NCBI RefSeq assembly: GCF_001866135.1
Contig: NZ_MODW01000002.1
Coordinates: 766,479 to 830,478 of the forward strand
Length of the DNA: 64,000 nucleotides
Reading direction: 5' to 3'
DNA from: Microbacterium sp. LCT-H2
GTDB taxonomy: Bacteria > Actinomycetota > Actinomycetes > Actinomycetales > Microbacteriaceae
The notes under the pieces are model-generated. The model had not been told where the DNA came from. It was given only the letters and a program-made list of their open reading frames with translations, and made no database searches. This document shows positions 1 to 8,774 of this stretch, one piece after another. Numbering within the stretch: position 1 is the first letter of the stretch; each line of letters opens with the position of its first letter. The position numbers and the translations under genes were made by a program.

Positions 1-671
1 GTAATCGCGCGGCCGTCCAGCTCCGCCGGGCCGAGGATGAACTTGGCGGTGTCATCGGGCGAGCAGGCGATGACCGGCTCGTCCTTCGGCGCCTTCGACG
101 GGTCGTTGGACGGGTTGGCGCAGTCGTACGCCTGGAACTCCGCTGCGAGCTTGTCGGTCACCCAGGACAGGTCGCTGGCATCGGTGGGCTCGGCCGTCGG
201 CTGGTCGTTCAGCGACGGATCAGGGCTCGGGTACGGCGTGGAGTTGCCGTCCTCCCCCACGAACTCCGTGCTCGCGGCCGTCGTGTAGAGCACCGGGCGG
301 AATTCGAGCTGCGCGCTGGACTGGATGCGCTCCCGGGTCTGCTCGTCCGCCTCACCGGGGATCTGGACGACGATGTTGCGTCCACCCTCGGTCGTGATGT
401 CGGCCTCGGCCACACCGGAGGCGTCGACGCGCTGACGGATGATCGCCGCGGCCTGGTCGAGCTGCTCCTGCGTCGGTGCGGCGCCGTCCTCCGTCTCGGC
501 GCTCAGGACGATCTGGGTGCCGCCCTGCAGATCGAGCGCCAGCTCGGGTGTCCACGAGCTCTGCTTGAAGACATACACACCCAGCGCGTTGATGCCGAAG
601 AGCACGCCCGTCACCAGGAGCAGGCCGAGGAGGACCCGCCAGGCGTGACGGACAGGAGAGGATGAAGCCAC
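1..671 (-). CDS. secD: Protein translocase subunit SecD (N-terminal part, cut by window edge)
   Basis: SecD works with SecF and YajC at the SecYEG channel and uses the proton gradient to help exported proteins leave the membrane. About 223 codons are visible, running off the left edge. The visible part has a short cytoplasmic N-terminus, one transmembrane segment at about residues 11-35, and the family motif LDLQGGT at about 46-52. A periplasmic segment follows with QRVDASGV and VVQIPGE signatures. The start is a GTG at 671, with a purine-rich stretch (AGAAAG) upstream. A Pro/Ser/Asp-rich insertion near residues 150-175 is typical of actinobacterial SecD. yajC ends 55 bp upstream on the same strand, the usual yajC-secD-secF order. 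Confidence 0.93.
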   Translation of the reverse strand, partial: MASSSPVRHAWRVLLGLLLVTGVLFGINALGVYVFKQSSWTPELALDLQGGTQIVLSAETEDGAAPTQEQLDQAAAIIRQRVDASGVAEADITTEGGRNIVVQIPGEADEQTRERIQSSAQLEFRPVLYTTAASTEFVGEDGNSTPYPSPDPSLNDQPTAEPTDASDLSWVTDKLAAEFQAYDCANPSNDPSKAPKDEPVIACSPDDTAKFILGPAELDGRAI

Positions 672-726
672 GTGTGTTCAGCTTTCTGGAAGGACGGTGA
701 TCCGGGAGGCCGCGACGGCCCTCGTC

Positions 727-1128
727 TTACTTGTCGTCGGCGTCCCGCTCGAGGCGGGCGCGGGTCTCCTCCGGTGTCTCCAGCGCGGGAGCGGCGGTCT
801 CGTCGACGACGTGGTCGTCCGCGGCGTCGGCGGGCGCGTCGACGATGGCGTCCTTGGGCTCCACGACCCGGAGGATCGCCTGGCTGTGCACCTCGATGAC
901 GGTGCCGGGAGCGATCTCCACCAGCGCCGGGGAGTCGAGGTCTTCGGCGTCGTACGCGACGATGGTGCCGTAGATGCCGCCCTGCAGCAGGACCTTGGCG
1001 CCGGGAACCGTCTTGGTCGCCTTCTCCTCCTGCTCGGCCTTCATCTGCCTCGTGCGCTTGCGCGTGTTGAAGATCATGAAGATCAGCAGGACGGCGAGGA
1101 GTCCGAAGAGGACAAATTCCATGGGCAT
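727..1128 (-). CDS. yajC: Sec translocase accessory subunit YajC
   Basis: Small single-pass membrane protein that associates with SecDF. The N-terminus is a hydrophobic helix at about residues 3-20, followed by a basic KR-rich stretch (RKRTRQMK) and the YajC core, including PGAKVLLQGGIYGT. The last third is acidic and Ala/Glu-rich, as in many actinobacterial YajC proteins. I chose the ATG at 1128 because AAAGG lies 10 nt upstream; an ATG two codons later (1122) and an upstream one at 1158 are alternatives. It sits between ruvB and secD on one strand, so it may be transcribed with the ruvAB genes upstream, 72 bp away. Confidence 0.9.
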   Translation of the reverse strand: MPMEFVLFGLLAVLLIFMIFNTRKRTRQMKAEQEEKATKTVPGAKVLLQGGIYGTIVAYDAEDLDSPALVEIAPGTVIEVHSQAILRVVEPKDAIVDAPADAADDHVVDETAAPALETPEETRARLERDADDK

Positions 1129-1200
1129 GGGGATGGCGCCTTTCTCAGGTGCACGCACCAGCCTTTGGGCGCACAGCGGTATCGGGGAAGTCTTCAGCGA

Positions 1201-2226
1201 TTATAGGTCATCCAACTTCAGCATCCCGTCCGGGTGCGCCACGCCGAGGTGCGCGTAGGCCTCCGGCGTCGCGACCCGCCCCCGGGGCGTGCGACCGAGG
1301 AAGCCGATCCGGACGAGATAGGGCTCGACCACGCTCTCCACGGTCTCCGGTTCCTCCCCCACCGCGACCGCCAGTGTGCTGAGGCCGACGGGCCCGCCGC
1401 GGAACCGACGGACCAGGGCGTCCAGCACCGCGCGGTCCAGGCGGTCCAGGCCGATCGCATCCACGTCGTAGAGGTCGAGCGCCGCCCGCACACCCCCGAG
1501 GGTCGCCTCGCCTCCGCCGTGCACGAGCGCATAGTCGCGCACCCGTCGCAGCAGGCGGTTGGCGATGCGCGGAGTCCCGCGGGAGCGTCGTGCGATCTCG
1601 GAGAGCGAGTCGGTCGGCAGGTCGACGCCGAGCACGGAGGCGGACCGCTCGATGACCTGCTCCAGCTCGCCCTCGTCATAGAACTCGAGGTGACCGGTGA
1701 AGCCGAAGCGGTCGCGGAGCGGGTTCGGCAGCAGTCCGGAGCGCGTCGTGGCGCCGACGAGCGTGAACGGGGACAGCTCCAACGGGATGCTGGTGGCCCC
1801 CGCACCCTTCCCGACCATGATGTCGATCCGGTAGTCCTCCATGGCGAGGTACAGCATCTCCTCCGCCGACCGGGCCATGCGATGGATCTCGTCGATGAAG
1901 AGCACCTCCCCGGGCACGAGGCTCGACAGCAGCGCCGCGAGGTCTCCGGCGTGCTGGATGGCGGGACCGCTGGACATGCGCAGCGGACGATCGCTCTCGT
2001 GGGCGACGATCATCGCCAGCGTGGTCTTGCCCAGTCCGGGAGGACCGGCGAGCAGGATGTGGTCTGCAGGGCGGGACTGGAGGCGGGCCGCCTCCAGGAG
2101 CAGCTGCAGCTGTCCGCGCACCTTCTGCTGTCCCACGAACTCGCCGAGGCTCGATGGGCGGAGCGCGCCCTCGATGGCGAGCTCGGACTCGTCGGTCGGC
2201 TCGGTCGGATCGAGGGCGTCAGCCAC
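1201..2226 (-). CDS. ruvB: Holliday junction branch migration helicase RuvB
   Basis: AAA+ motor that, loaded by RuvA, drives branch migration of Holliday junctions in recombinational repair. Walker A GPPGLGKT is at residues 61-68, followed by Walker B LFIDEIHR, the sensor segment GATTRSG and a winged-helix C-terminus containing TPRGR. The GTG start at 2226 gives 341 residues, the normal family length. The open frame continues about 60 codons further upstream, but that extension is arginine-rich shadow sequence opposite ruvA. The start overlaps the end of ruvA by 8 nt (GTGGCTGA), so translation is probably coupled. Confidence 0.96.
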   Translation of the reverse strand: MADALDPTEPTDESELAIEGALRPSSLGEFVGQQKVRGQLQLLLEAARLQSRPADHILLAGPPGLGKTTLAMIVAHESDRPLRMSSGPAIQHAGDLAALLSSLVPGEVLFIDEIHRMARSAEEMLYLAMEDYRIDIMVGKGAGATSIPLELSPFTLVGATTRSGLLPNPLRDRFGFTGHLEFYDEGELEQVIERSASVLGVDLPTDSLSEIARRSRGTPRIANRLLRRVRDYALVHGGGEATLGGVRAALDLYDVDAIGLDRLDRAVLDALVRRFRGGPVGLSTLAVAVGEEPETVESVVEPYLVRIGFLGRTPRGRVATPEAYAHLGVAHPDGMLKLDDL

Positions 2227-2839
2227 GGCCCTGGCCTGCCTGCGCCGGGCCGAGGAGCGCGAGCGTACGCCGCAGGAGAAGCGCCACGGAGGCCCGCTCG
2301 GCGTCCGTCGCCTCCGTTGCCGTCTGGGTGGCCGCCTCGGCCGCGACCTTCTCCGACCAGCCGAGGCCCACCAGGGCGACCGAGACCTGGGCGACGACGT
2401 CGTTGCCACTCGCAGCGGCAGCGGCCGACGGGGCGGCCACTGCCTGGACCTTGCCGGCGAGCTGCACGACGATGAGCTTCGCCGTCTTGGGGCCGATGCC
2501 GGAGACGCGGCGGAACGGCGCGTCGTCCTCTGCCGTCACGGCCTCCGCGATCTGGTCGGCGGTGAGGTGCGACAGCACACCGAGCGCCGACTTCGGGCCG
2601 ACCCCGGTGACGCTGAGCAGCAGGCCGAAGATCTCCAGCTCTCCGCGATCGGCGAAGCCGAACAGCGACAGCGAGTCCTCCCGCACGATGAGGCTCGTGT
2701 GCAGGAGGAGCTTCTCCCCCACCGTCGCGGTGTGGGCGACATCGGCAGGGACGGCGACCGCGAAGCCCACGCCCCCGACGTCGATGATGACCTGGTCCGG
2801 CGTCGTGTGCAGCACGGTGCCGTGCAGAGAGGAGATCAT
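2219..2839 (-). CDS. ruvA: Holliday junction DNA helicase subunit RuvA
   Basis: RuvA binds the four-way junction and recruits RuvB. The 206-residue protein begins with the OB-fold segment MISSLHGTV. It then carries the two helix-hairpin-helix motifs ([14 protein letters not shown] and [13 protein letters not shown]) and ends in the small RuvB-binding domain. It overlaps ruvB by 8 nt. Its ATG lies only 6 nt after a TAGACT -10 hexamer, so the message is probably leaderless. A LexA-like palindrome lies just upstream inside the end of ruvC, suggesting that ruvAB has its own damage-responsive promoter. Confidence 0.96.
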   Translation of the reverse strand: MISSLHGTVLHTTPDQVIIDVGGVGFAVAVPADVAHTATVGEKLLLHTSLIVREDSLSLFGFADRGELEIFGLLLSVTGVGPKSALGVLSHLTADQIAEAVTAEDDAPFRRVSGIGPKTAKLIVVQLAGKVQAVAAPSAAAAASGNDVVAQVSVALVGLGWSEKVAAEAATQTATEATDAERASVALLLRRTLALLGPAQAGQGRG

Positions 2840-2845
2840 CCTCTC

Positions 2846-2876
2846 AGTCTAGGAGCCGGCTCGTAGATATGTTCGA
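2846..2876 (-). promoter_or_regulatory. ruvAB promoter: -10 hexamer and LexA-like box
   Basis: Reading the minus strand, a TAGACT hexamer occupies 2851-2846, six nt before the ruvA ATG. A 16-bp near-palindrome TCGAACATATCTACGA occupies 2876-2861 and covers the -35 region. The Gram-positive/mycobacterial LexA consensus is close to TCGAAC-N4-GTTCGA; this site differs at two positions of the right arm. The element overlaps the last codons of ruvC. The match is read by eye; regulation is inferred. Confidence 0.6.
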
Positions 2877-3433
2877 GCGACACGCTCCGCGTCGGCCCAG
2901 GCACGCTGCGCCGGAGTGAGGCCGCCGCCGGACCGGCTCGTCGAGGGAGCGCCGCGACGCCAGGCGTGACACAGGGCGATCGCCAGGGCGTCCGCCGCAT
3001 CCGCGGGCTGCGGAGGCGCGTCCAGCCGCAGGATCCGCGCGATCATCGCCTGGACCTGACGCTTGTCGGCGGAGCCATACCCGGTCACCGCAGCCTTCAC
3101 CTCGCTGGGCGTGTGGGTCGCCGCCGGCAGGCCGGCCTCGGCCGCGATCAGGAGGGCGACGCCGCTCGCCTGCGCCGTGCCCATCACGGTGTGCGTGTTC
3201 TGCTGCGCGAAGACCCGCTCCACGGCGACCGCGTCGGGCCGGTGCTCGGCGATCGCGGCGCGGATCCCCGCCGCGACGATCGCGAGACGGTCGCCGATCT
3301 CCGCATCCGGGGCGGAGCGGATGACCCCCACATGGACCAACGTGCCGCGGCGGGCGCGATCGACGTCGACGATGCCCACACCGCACCGGGTCAGTCCGGG
3401 GTCGATGCCGAGCACGCGCAACGAAGTGGTCAC
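2849..3433 (-). CDS. ruvC: Crossover junction endodeoxyribonuclease RuvC
   Basis: RuvC cuts Holliday junctions symmetrically in complex with RuvAB. The acidic catalytic set is visible: Asp in GIDPGLTRCG (about residue 11), Glu in VERVFAQQN, and the C-terminal pair in PADAADALAIA. The conserved segment TPSEVKAAVTGYGSADKRQVQ is also present. The length is 194 residues. The GTG start at 3433 lies six nt after TAGCCT (3445-3440), fitting a leaderless transcript. The C-terminal tail past about residue 165 is basic and variable. yebC ends 45 bp upstream, giving the common order yebC-ruvC-ruvA-ruvB. Confidence 0.95.
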   Translation of the reverse strand: MTTSLRVLGIDPGLTRCGVGIVDVDRARRGTLVHVGVIRSAPDAEIGDRLAIVAAGIRAAIAEHRPDAVAVERVFAQQNTHTVMGTAQASGVALLIAAEAGLPAATHTPSEVKAAVTGYGSADKRQVQAMIARILRLDAPPQPADAADALAIALCHAWRRGAPSTSRSGGGLTPAQRAWADAERVARTYLRAGS

Positions 3434-3478
3434 CCGATCAGGCTAGGCCGCGTGCCCCGTCGTCGGCGCGCGCCGCGC

Positions 3479-4240
3479 CTAGGCGTCGTCGTTCTCGAGC
3501 TCCGCCTGGACCTCGGCGGACAGGTCGAAGTTGCTGAAGACGTTCTGCACGTCCTCGCTGTCCTCGAGCGCATCGATGAGGCGGAACACCTTGCGGGCGG
3601 TCTCGGCGTCGATCTCGACCTTGAGGTTCGGCACGAACTCGACGTCGGCCGACTCGTACTCGATCCCGGCGTCCTGCAGCGCGGAGCGGACGGCCACGAG
3701 GTCGCTCGCCTCGGTGATGACCTCGAAGCCCTCGGCGTGCGGCTCGATCTCCTCGGCGCCGGCCTCCAGCGCGGCCATCATGACGTCGTCCTCGGTCGTG
3801 CCCTCGGAACCGACGACGATGACGCCCTTGCGGCTGAAGTTGTACGCCACGCTGCCCGGGTCGGCGAGGGTGCCGCCGTTGCGGCTGAGCGCGGTGCGCA
3901 CCTCGGCCGCTGCACGGTTCTTGTTGTCGGTCAGACACTCGATCATGAGCGCGACGCCGTTGGGGCCGTAGCCCTCGTACATGATCGAGGTGTACTCGAC
4001 GGCCTCGCCGCCGATGCCGGCGCCGCGCTTGATGGCGCGGTCGATGTTGTCCTTGGGGACCGAGGTCTTCTTCGCCTTGAGCACCGCGTCGAAGAGCGTG
4101 GGGTTGCCCTGCAGATCGGCGCCGCCCAGCTTGGCCGCGACCTCGATGTTCTTGATGAGCTTGGCCCAGGACTTCGCACGGCGCGCGTCGATGACGGCCT
4201 TCTTGTGCTTGGTCGTGGCCCACTTGGAATGCCCGGACAT
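3479..4240 (-). CDS. yebC: YebC/PmpR family regulatory protein
   Basis: A 253-residue cytoplasmic protein of the TACO1/YebC family. Recent work links this family to relief of ribosome stalling at proline-rich stretches, and it was earlier described as a transcription factor. The N-terminus [14 protein letters not shown] and the segments [18 protein letters not shown] and [20 protein letters not shown] are diagnostic. It has a normal leader: GGAGA precedes the ATG by a few nt, and a TAGACT hexamer (4296-4291) would start transcription about 45 nt upstream. The 170-bp gap to pdxT holds this promoter and a small CTCGCGC/GCGCGAG inverted repeat. pdxT beyond the gap also reads leftward. Confidence 0.93.
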   Translation of the reverse strand: MSGHSKWATTKHKKAVIDARRAKSWAKLIKNIEVAAKLGGADLQGNPTLFDAVLKAKKTSVPKDNIDRAIKRGAGIGGEAVEYTSIMYEGYGPNGVALMIECLTDNKNRAAAEVRTALSRNGGTLADPGSVAYNFSRKGVIVVGSEGTTEDDVMMAALEAGAEEIEPHAEGFEVITEASDLVAVRSALQDAGIEYESADVEFVPNLKVEIDAETARKVFRLIDALEDSEDVQNVFSNFDLSAEVQAELENDDA

Positions 4241-4410
4241 AAGTCTCCGCTCGTCGTCTGCGCCCCGGAACGCCGCCCAGGGCGTCGTCCAGTCTATCGA
4301 ACCGTGCCGCGGTGCCGCTGTTGTCCCGCTCGCGCAGGAATTCGCGCGAGTTCAGGCACCTGCGCGCGCACGCGCCTGTTCTCGCGCCAGGGCCTGAACC
4401 CACGACACTG

Positions 4411-4990
4411 TCAGCGGCGAGATACCCGGTCGAGGAAGCGTCGGTGGAACCGCGTCTCGTTCGTGATCTCCGGGTGGAAGCTGAGCCCGAGCAGTCCGTC
4501 CTGCTCCACTCCGACCACGCGACCGTCGGGCAGGGTCGCGAGTACCGAGGCCTGCGGCCCGACCGCCTCCACGACGGGTCCGCGGATGAAGGCGGCCGTC
4601 ACCGGCTCGTCGAACGCGGGCACGGTCAGCTCGGCCTCGAACGATTCGGCCTGACGCCCGAACGCGTTGCGCCGCACGACCGCATCGAGTCCGCCGAAAC
4701 TCTGCTGTCCGTCGATCGCGTCGACGACCTCATCGGCCAGCAGGATCAGCCCCGCGCAGGTGCCGAGCACCGGCATCCCGTCCGCGATCGCGTCGCGGAT
4801 CGGCTGCTGCAACCCGAACAGCCGGGCGAGCTTGTCGATCACGGTCGATTCGCCGCCCGGGATCACGAGTCCGTCGACCCGGGCGAGCTCCTCGGGCCGA
4901 CGGACCAGCGCCACGTCGGCGCCGAGCGCCTCGAGGAGCGCGGCATGCTCTCGCACGTCCCCCTGAAGCGCGAGGACGCCGACGCGCGGG

Positions 4991-5001
<11 letters not shown>
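4411..5001 (-). CDS. pdxT: Pyridoxal 5'-phosphate synthase glutaminase subunit PdxT
   Basis: Class I glutamine amidotransferase that passes ammonia from glutamine to PdxS for de novo PLP synthesis. The triad is visible: Cys82 in [10 protein letters not shown], and His176 and Glu178 in FHPEIT. The oxyanion/anchor segment PGGEST is at about 49-53. Length (196 residues) is normal. The GTG start at 5001 overlaps the pdxS stop by 11 nt, so translation is coupled. The enzyme forms a 12+12 complex with PdxS. Confidence 0.95.
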
Positions 5002-5884
<883 letters not shown>

Positions 5885-5916
5885 GGGGGTCTCCTGTCGG
5901 ATGATCCGAAATCGGT

Positions 5917-5932
5917 TTTGATCTAGATCAAA
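5917..5932. promoter_or_regulatory. Perfect 16-bp palindrome between pdxS and the MocR gene (candidate operator)
   Basis: TTTGATCTAGATCAAA is self-complementary over all 16 bases. It lies 32 nt upstream of pdxS and 41 nt upstream of the divergent regulator. A possible -10 for the regulator, TAGAAT, is at 5954-5959, followed by a strong GGAGGAGG ribosome site. The position suits an operator controlling both directions. The binding protein (presumably the neighbouring MocR/PdxR-type protein) is inferred. Confidence 0.5.
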
Positions 5933-5973
5933 GGTAGCACTGTCCGATCCACCTAGAATCTCGGAGGAGGATC

Positions 5974-7281
5974 ATGAGCGAGCAGATCAGGGGAACCACC
6001 GCGGCCGAGATCGCGGACAGCGTGCGCGCCCTCCGGGATCGCGGCACGCTCCGGCCCGGCGAGGTCCTCCCTCCCGTGCGCGAGCTCGCGGCGACCCTCG
6101 GGGTCAACCGCAACACCGCGGTCGCCGCCTACCGCCAGCTCGCGCAGGCGGGTCTCGTGCACTCGCGGGGGCGCGCCGGCACCGTCGTCGCCGGCGTCGA
6201 TGTCGTGCCGCAGGAGGGCTACGCGCCCGACACCGTCCTCCGCGACATCGGCACGGGCAACCCCGACCCGGCCCGGATCCCCGATCCGTCCCCGGCGCTC
6301 CGTACGATCGGTCGCCGACCCGTGCTCTACGGGGAGCCGGTGATCGACCGGGGTCTCGAGGCGTGGGCACGGGAGTGGATGGGCGCCGACCTCACCGGTC
6401 ACGACTTCCGGGTCACCGTGACCAGCGGTGCAGTGGACGCCGTCGAGCGCCTGCTCGCCCAGGCCCTGATGCGTGACGACGCCGTGGCGCTCGAGGACCC
6501 CTGCTTCCTCGCGAGCATCCATACCGTACGGCTGGGCGGATACAGGGCCATCACGGTGCCGGTGGACGAGGAGGGGATGACGGTCGACGGTCTCCGCGCC
6601 GCTCTGGACGCGGGGGTCCGTGCCGTCATCTGCACCCCGCGCGCACAGAATCCGACGGGGGTGAGCCTCTCCCCCGTCCGCGCGAAGGCGCTGCGGGCCG
6701 TGCTCGCCGACCACCCGTATGTGCTCGTCATCGAGGACGACCACTTCTCTCTGCTCTCCCAGCGTCCGTACGAATCGCTGATCGGACCCGAGCATCGGCG
6801 ATTCGCCCTGGTCCGCTCGGTGTCGAAGTTCCTCGGCCCTGACATGTGCCTGGCGCTCGCGGCGACCGACCCGGAGACGGCGGAGCGCCTGGCGATGCGG
6901 CTCAGCCCCGGCACCACCTGGGTCAGCCACCTGCTGCAGCGGCTCACGCTCGCCCAGCTCACCGACCCCGCCGTGCGCGAGGAGATCGCGGAGGCAGGCC
7001 GGCACTACGCCGCGCGGAACGCCGCGTTCGCGGGACGCCTGCGCGCGGAGGGGATCGACGCGCCCGACCCGGACGGCCTGAGCCTGTGGGTCGGCTTCGA
7101 GAAGCCCGCACGCACCGTCGCCGACCACCTGATGCGGCGCGGCTGGCTCGCGCGCACCGGTGATGACTTCGCGCTCGATGAGCGCGCCGAGCCCTCACAC
7201 CACCTCCGACTCACCGTGCACGACCTCTCCGAGGGCGACACGGAGACCCTCATCGCCGACCTCGTCGCCGCCGGACGATGA
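5974..7281 (+). CDS. MocR/PdxR-type regulator: GntR winged helix fused to aminotransferase fold
   Basis: A 435-residue chimera. The GntR-type winged helix is at about residues 8-75 (GEVLPPVRELAATLGVNRNTAVAAY). A fold-type I aminotransferase domain of about 330 residues follows. PLP-domain signatures are TSGAVDAVERLL, CTPRAQNPTG, VIEDDHFSLL and the Schiff-base lysine at about 285 in RSVSKFLGPD. These proteins usually sense PLP and control B6 genes. The flanks are pdxST (divergent) and pdxY (46 bp downstream, same strand). Salmonella PtsJ, next to pdxK, is a comparable arrangement. I infer a B6-homeostasis regulator; the sequence does not tell activator from repressor. Confidence 0.88.
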   Translation: MSEQIRGTTAAEIADSVRALRDRGTLRPGEVLPPVRELAATLGVNRNTAVAAYRQLAQAGLVHSRGRAGTVVAGVDVVPQEGYAPDTVLRDIGTGNPDPARIPDPSPALRTIGRRPVLYGEPVIDRGLEAWAREWMGADLTGHDFRVTVTSGAVDAVERLLAQALMRDDAVALEDPCFLASIHTVRLGGYRAITVPVDEEGMTVDGLRAALDAGVRAVICTPRAQNPTGVSLSPVRAKALRAVLADHPYVLVIEDDHFSLLSQRPYESLIGPEHRRFALVRSVSKFLGPDMCLALAATDPETAERLAMRLSPGTTWVSHLLQRLTLAQLTDPAVREEIAEAGRHYAARNAAFAGRLRAEGIDAPDPDGLSLWVGFEKPARTVADHLMRRGWLARTGDDFALDERAEPSHHLRLTVHDLSEGDTETLIADLVAAGR

Positions 7282-7327
7282 CCACCCGACGCGGGCACCG
7301 CCCCGCCCAGAATGAAAGGGACCGGGT

Positions 7328-8179
7328 ATGAAGATCCTGTCCATCCAGTCCGCCGTCGCGTACGGTCACGTCGGCAACTCGGCCGCCGTCTTCCCGCTGC
7401 AGCGCATCGGCGTCGAGGTGCTGCCGGTCTACACCGTGACGTTCTCGAACCACACCGGCTACGGCGCGTGGCGCGGCCCGCTGATCGACCCGGCTGACGT
7501 CGGCGAGGTCATCACCGGCATCGAGGAACGCGGCGTGTTCGGTTCCATCGACGCCGTGCTCAGCGGCTACCAGGGCAGCGAGGGCATCGGCGACGTCATC
7601 ATCGACGCGGTCTCCCGGGTGAAGGCTGCCAACCCGGAGGCGCTGTACGCGTGCGACCCGGTCATGGGCAACGCCAAGTCGGGCTGCTTCGTGGCTCCGG
7701 CCATCCCGATCCTGCTCCGCGAACGCGTGGTTCCGGTGGCCGACATCATCACGCCGAACCAGTTCGAGCTGGGCTTCCTCACCGAGACCGAGCCCGACAC
7801 GCTCGAGTCGACCCTCGCCTCGGTCGACCTCGCCCGAGCGATGGGACCGCACACGGTGCTCGTCACGAGCGTCGAGCGGCCCGACCGCGAAGAGGGCACC
7901 ATCGAGATGCTCGCCGTCGACGACGCGGGCGCCTGGCTCGTGCAGACGCCGCACCTGCCGATGAAGGCCAACGGCTCCGGAGATGTAACGGCCGCGCTGT
8001 TCACCGCGCACTACGTCGCCACCGGCAGCGCGCAGACCGCTCTGGAGCGCACCGCCTCGAGCGTCTACGACCTGCTTCAGGCCACGCTCGACTCGGGCGA
8101 GCGCGAGCTGCAGCTCGTCGAGGCGCAGGAGTTCTACGCGAACCCGCGGATGCAGTTCACCGCCCGCCAGGTGCGCTGA
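7328..8179 (+). CDS. pdxY: Pyridoxal kinase PdxY
   Basis: Ribokinase-fold kinase that salvages pyridoxal (and possibly pyridoxine) to the 5'-phosphate. The protein has 283 residues. Visible motifs are SIQSAVAYGHVGNSAAVFPLQ at the N-terminus, the LSGYQGSEG substrate loop, YACDPVMGN, the TPNQFELGFLT segment and the C-terminal anion hole KANGSGDVTAALF with the catalytic Asp. AAAGG sits 9 nt before the ATG. The gene follows the MocR-type regulator by 46 bp and is probably co-transcribed with it, so salvage (pdxY) and de novo synthesis (pdxST) share one control region. Confidence 0.95.
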   Translation: MKILSIQSAVAYGHVGNSAAVFPLQRIGVEVLPVYTVTFSNHTGYGAWRGPLIDPADVGEVITGIEERGVFGSIDAVLSGYQGSEGIGDVIIDAVSRVKAANPEALYACDPVMGNAKSGCFVAPAIPILLRERVVPVADIITPNQFELGFLTETEPDTLESTLASVDLARAMGPHTVLVTSVERPDREEGTIEMLAVDDAGAWLVQTPHLPMKANGSGDVTAALFTAHYVATGSAQTALERTASSVYDLLQATLDSGERELQLVEAQEFYANPRMQFTARQVR

Positions 8180-8219
8180 CCCCTGCTCGGCCCTGGGTCT
8201 GGGACGCCGACGCGACGAC

Positions 8220-8774
8220 TCAGCGTTCGGCGGCGGGCCAGGCCTCCGCGACGGCCTCCCGCACCTCTCCGAGGAGCTGCGGGAGCGCCTTCGTCTTGGC
8301 GATGATCGGGAAGAAGTTCGCGTCCGAGCGCCACCGCGGCACGACGTGCTGGTGCAGGTGCGCGTCCACGCCCGCTCCGGCCACCGCACCCTGGTTCATG
8401 CCGAGATTGAAGCCGTCGCAGCCGGAGACCTCGCGGAGCACGCGCATCGCCGTCTGCGTGAGGGCGCCGATCTCCGCGACCTCCTCGGGCGTCGCCTGGT
8501 CGTAGGTGGCGATGTGCCGGTACGGGCACACGAGCAGGTGCCCCGAGTTGTACGGGAAGAGGTTCAGCAGCACGTACGCGGTCTCCCCGCGCGCCACGAT
8601 GAGCCGCTCCGCATCCGGGTACTTCGGCGCTTCGCAGAACGGGCATTCCTCGCGCAACGGTTCCGGCCCGGCCTGGATGTACGCCATCCGGTGCGGGGTC
8701 CACAGGCGCTGGAACTCGTCGGGCACCCCGACGAAACGGGAGGCGTCCTCGAGGTCCGCCTCACCGCCCGTCAT
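8220..8774 (-). CDS. HIT-family nucleotide phosphorylase/hydrolase
   Basis: Histidine-triad protein of the AP4A-phosphorylase-like subgroup common in actinobacteria; the likely substrate is diadenosine tetraphosphate or a related nucleotide. The triad is His139, His141 and His143 in HLHQHVVPR. Other family marks are CPFC at about 44-47, [17 protein letters not shown] and LGMNQG. The 184-residue length fits the subgroup. The ATG overlaps the thrS stop by 4 nt (ATGA), so the two are coupled. AP4A is a by-product of aminoacyl-tRNA synthetases, so the pairing with thrS makes sense. Confidence 0.88.
   Translation of the reverse strand: MTGGEADLEDASRFVGVPDEFQRLWTPHRMAYIQAGPEPLREECPFCEAPKYPDAERLIVARGETAYVLLNLFPYNSGHLLVCPYRHIATYDQATPEEVAEIGALTQTAMRVLREVSGCDGFNLGMNQGAVAGAGVDAHLHQHVVPRWRSDANFFPIIAKTKALPQLLGEVREAVAEAWPAAER

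Noticed and set aside
2227..2409. N-terminal extension of RuvB
   Set aside because: It is arginine/proline-rich, overlaps ruvA in another frame, and the GTG at 2226 gives the normal RuvB length.
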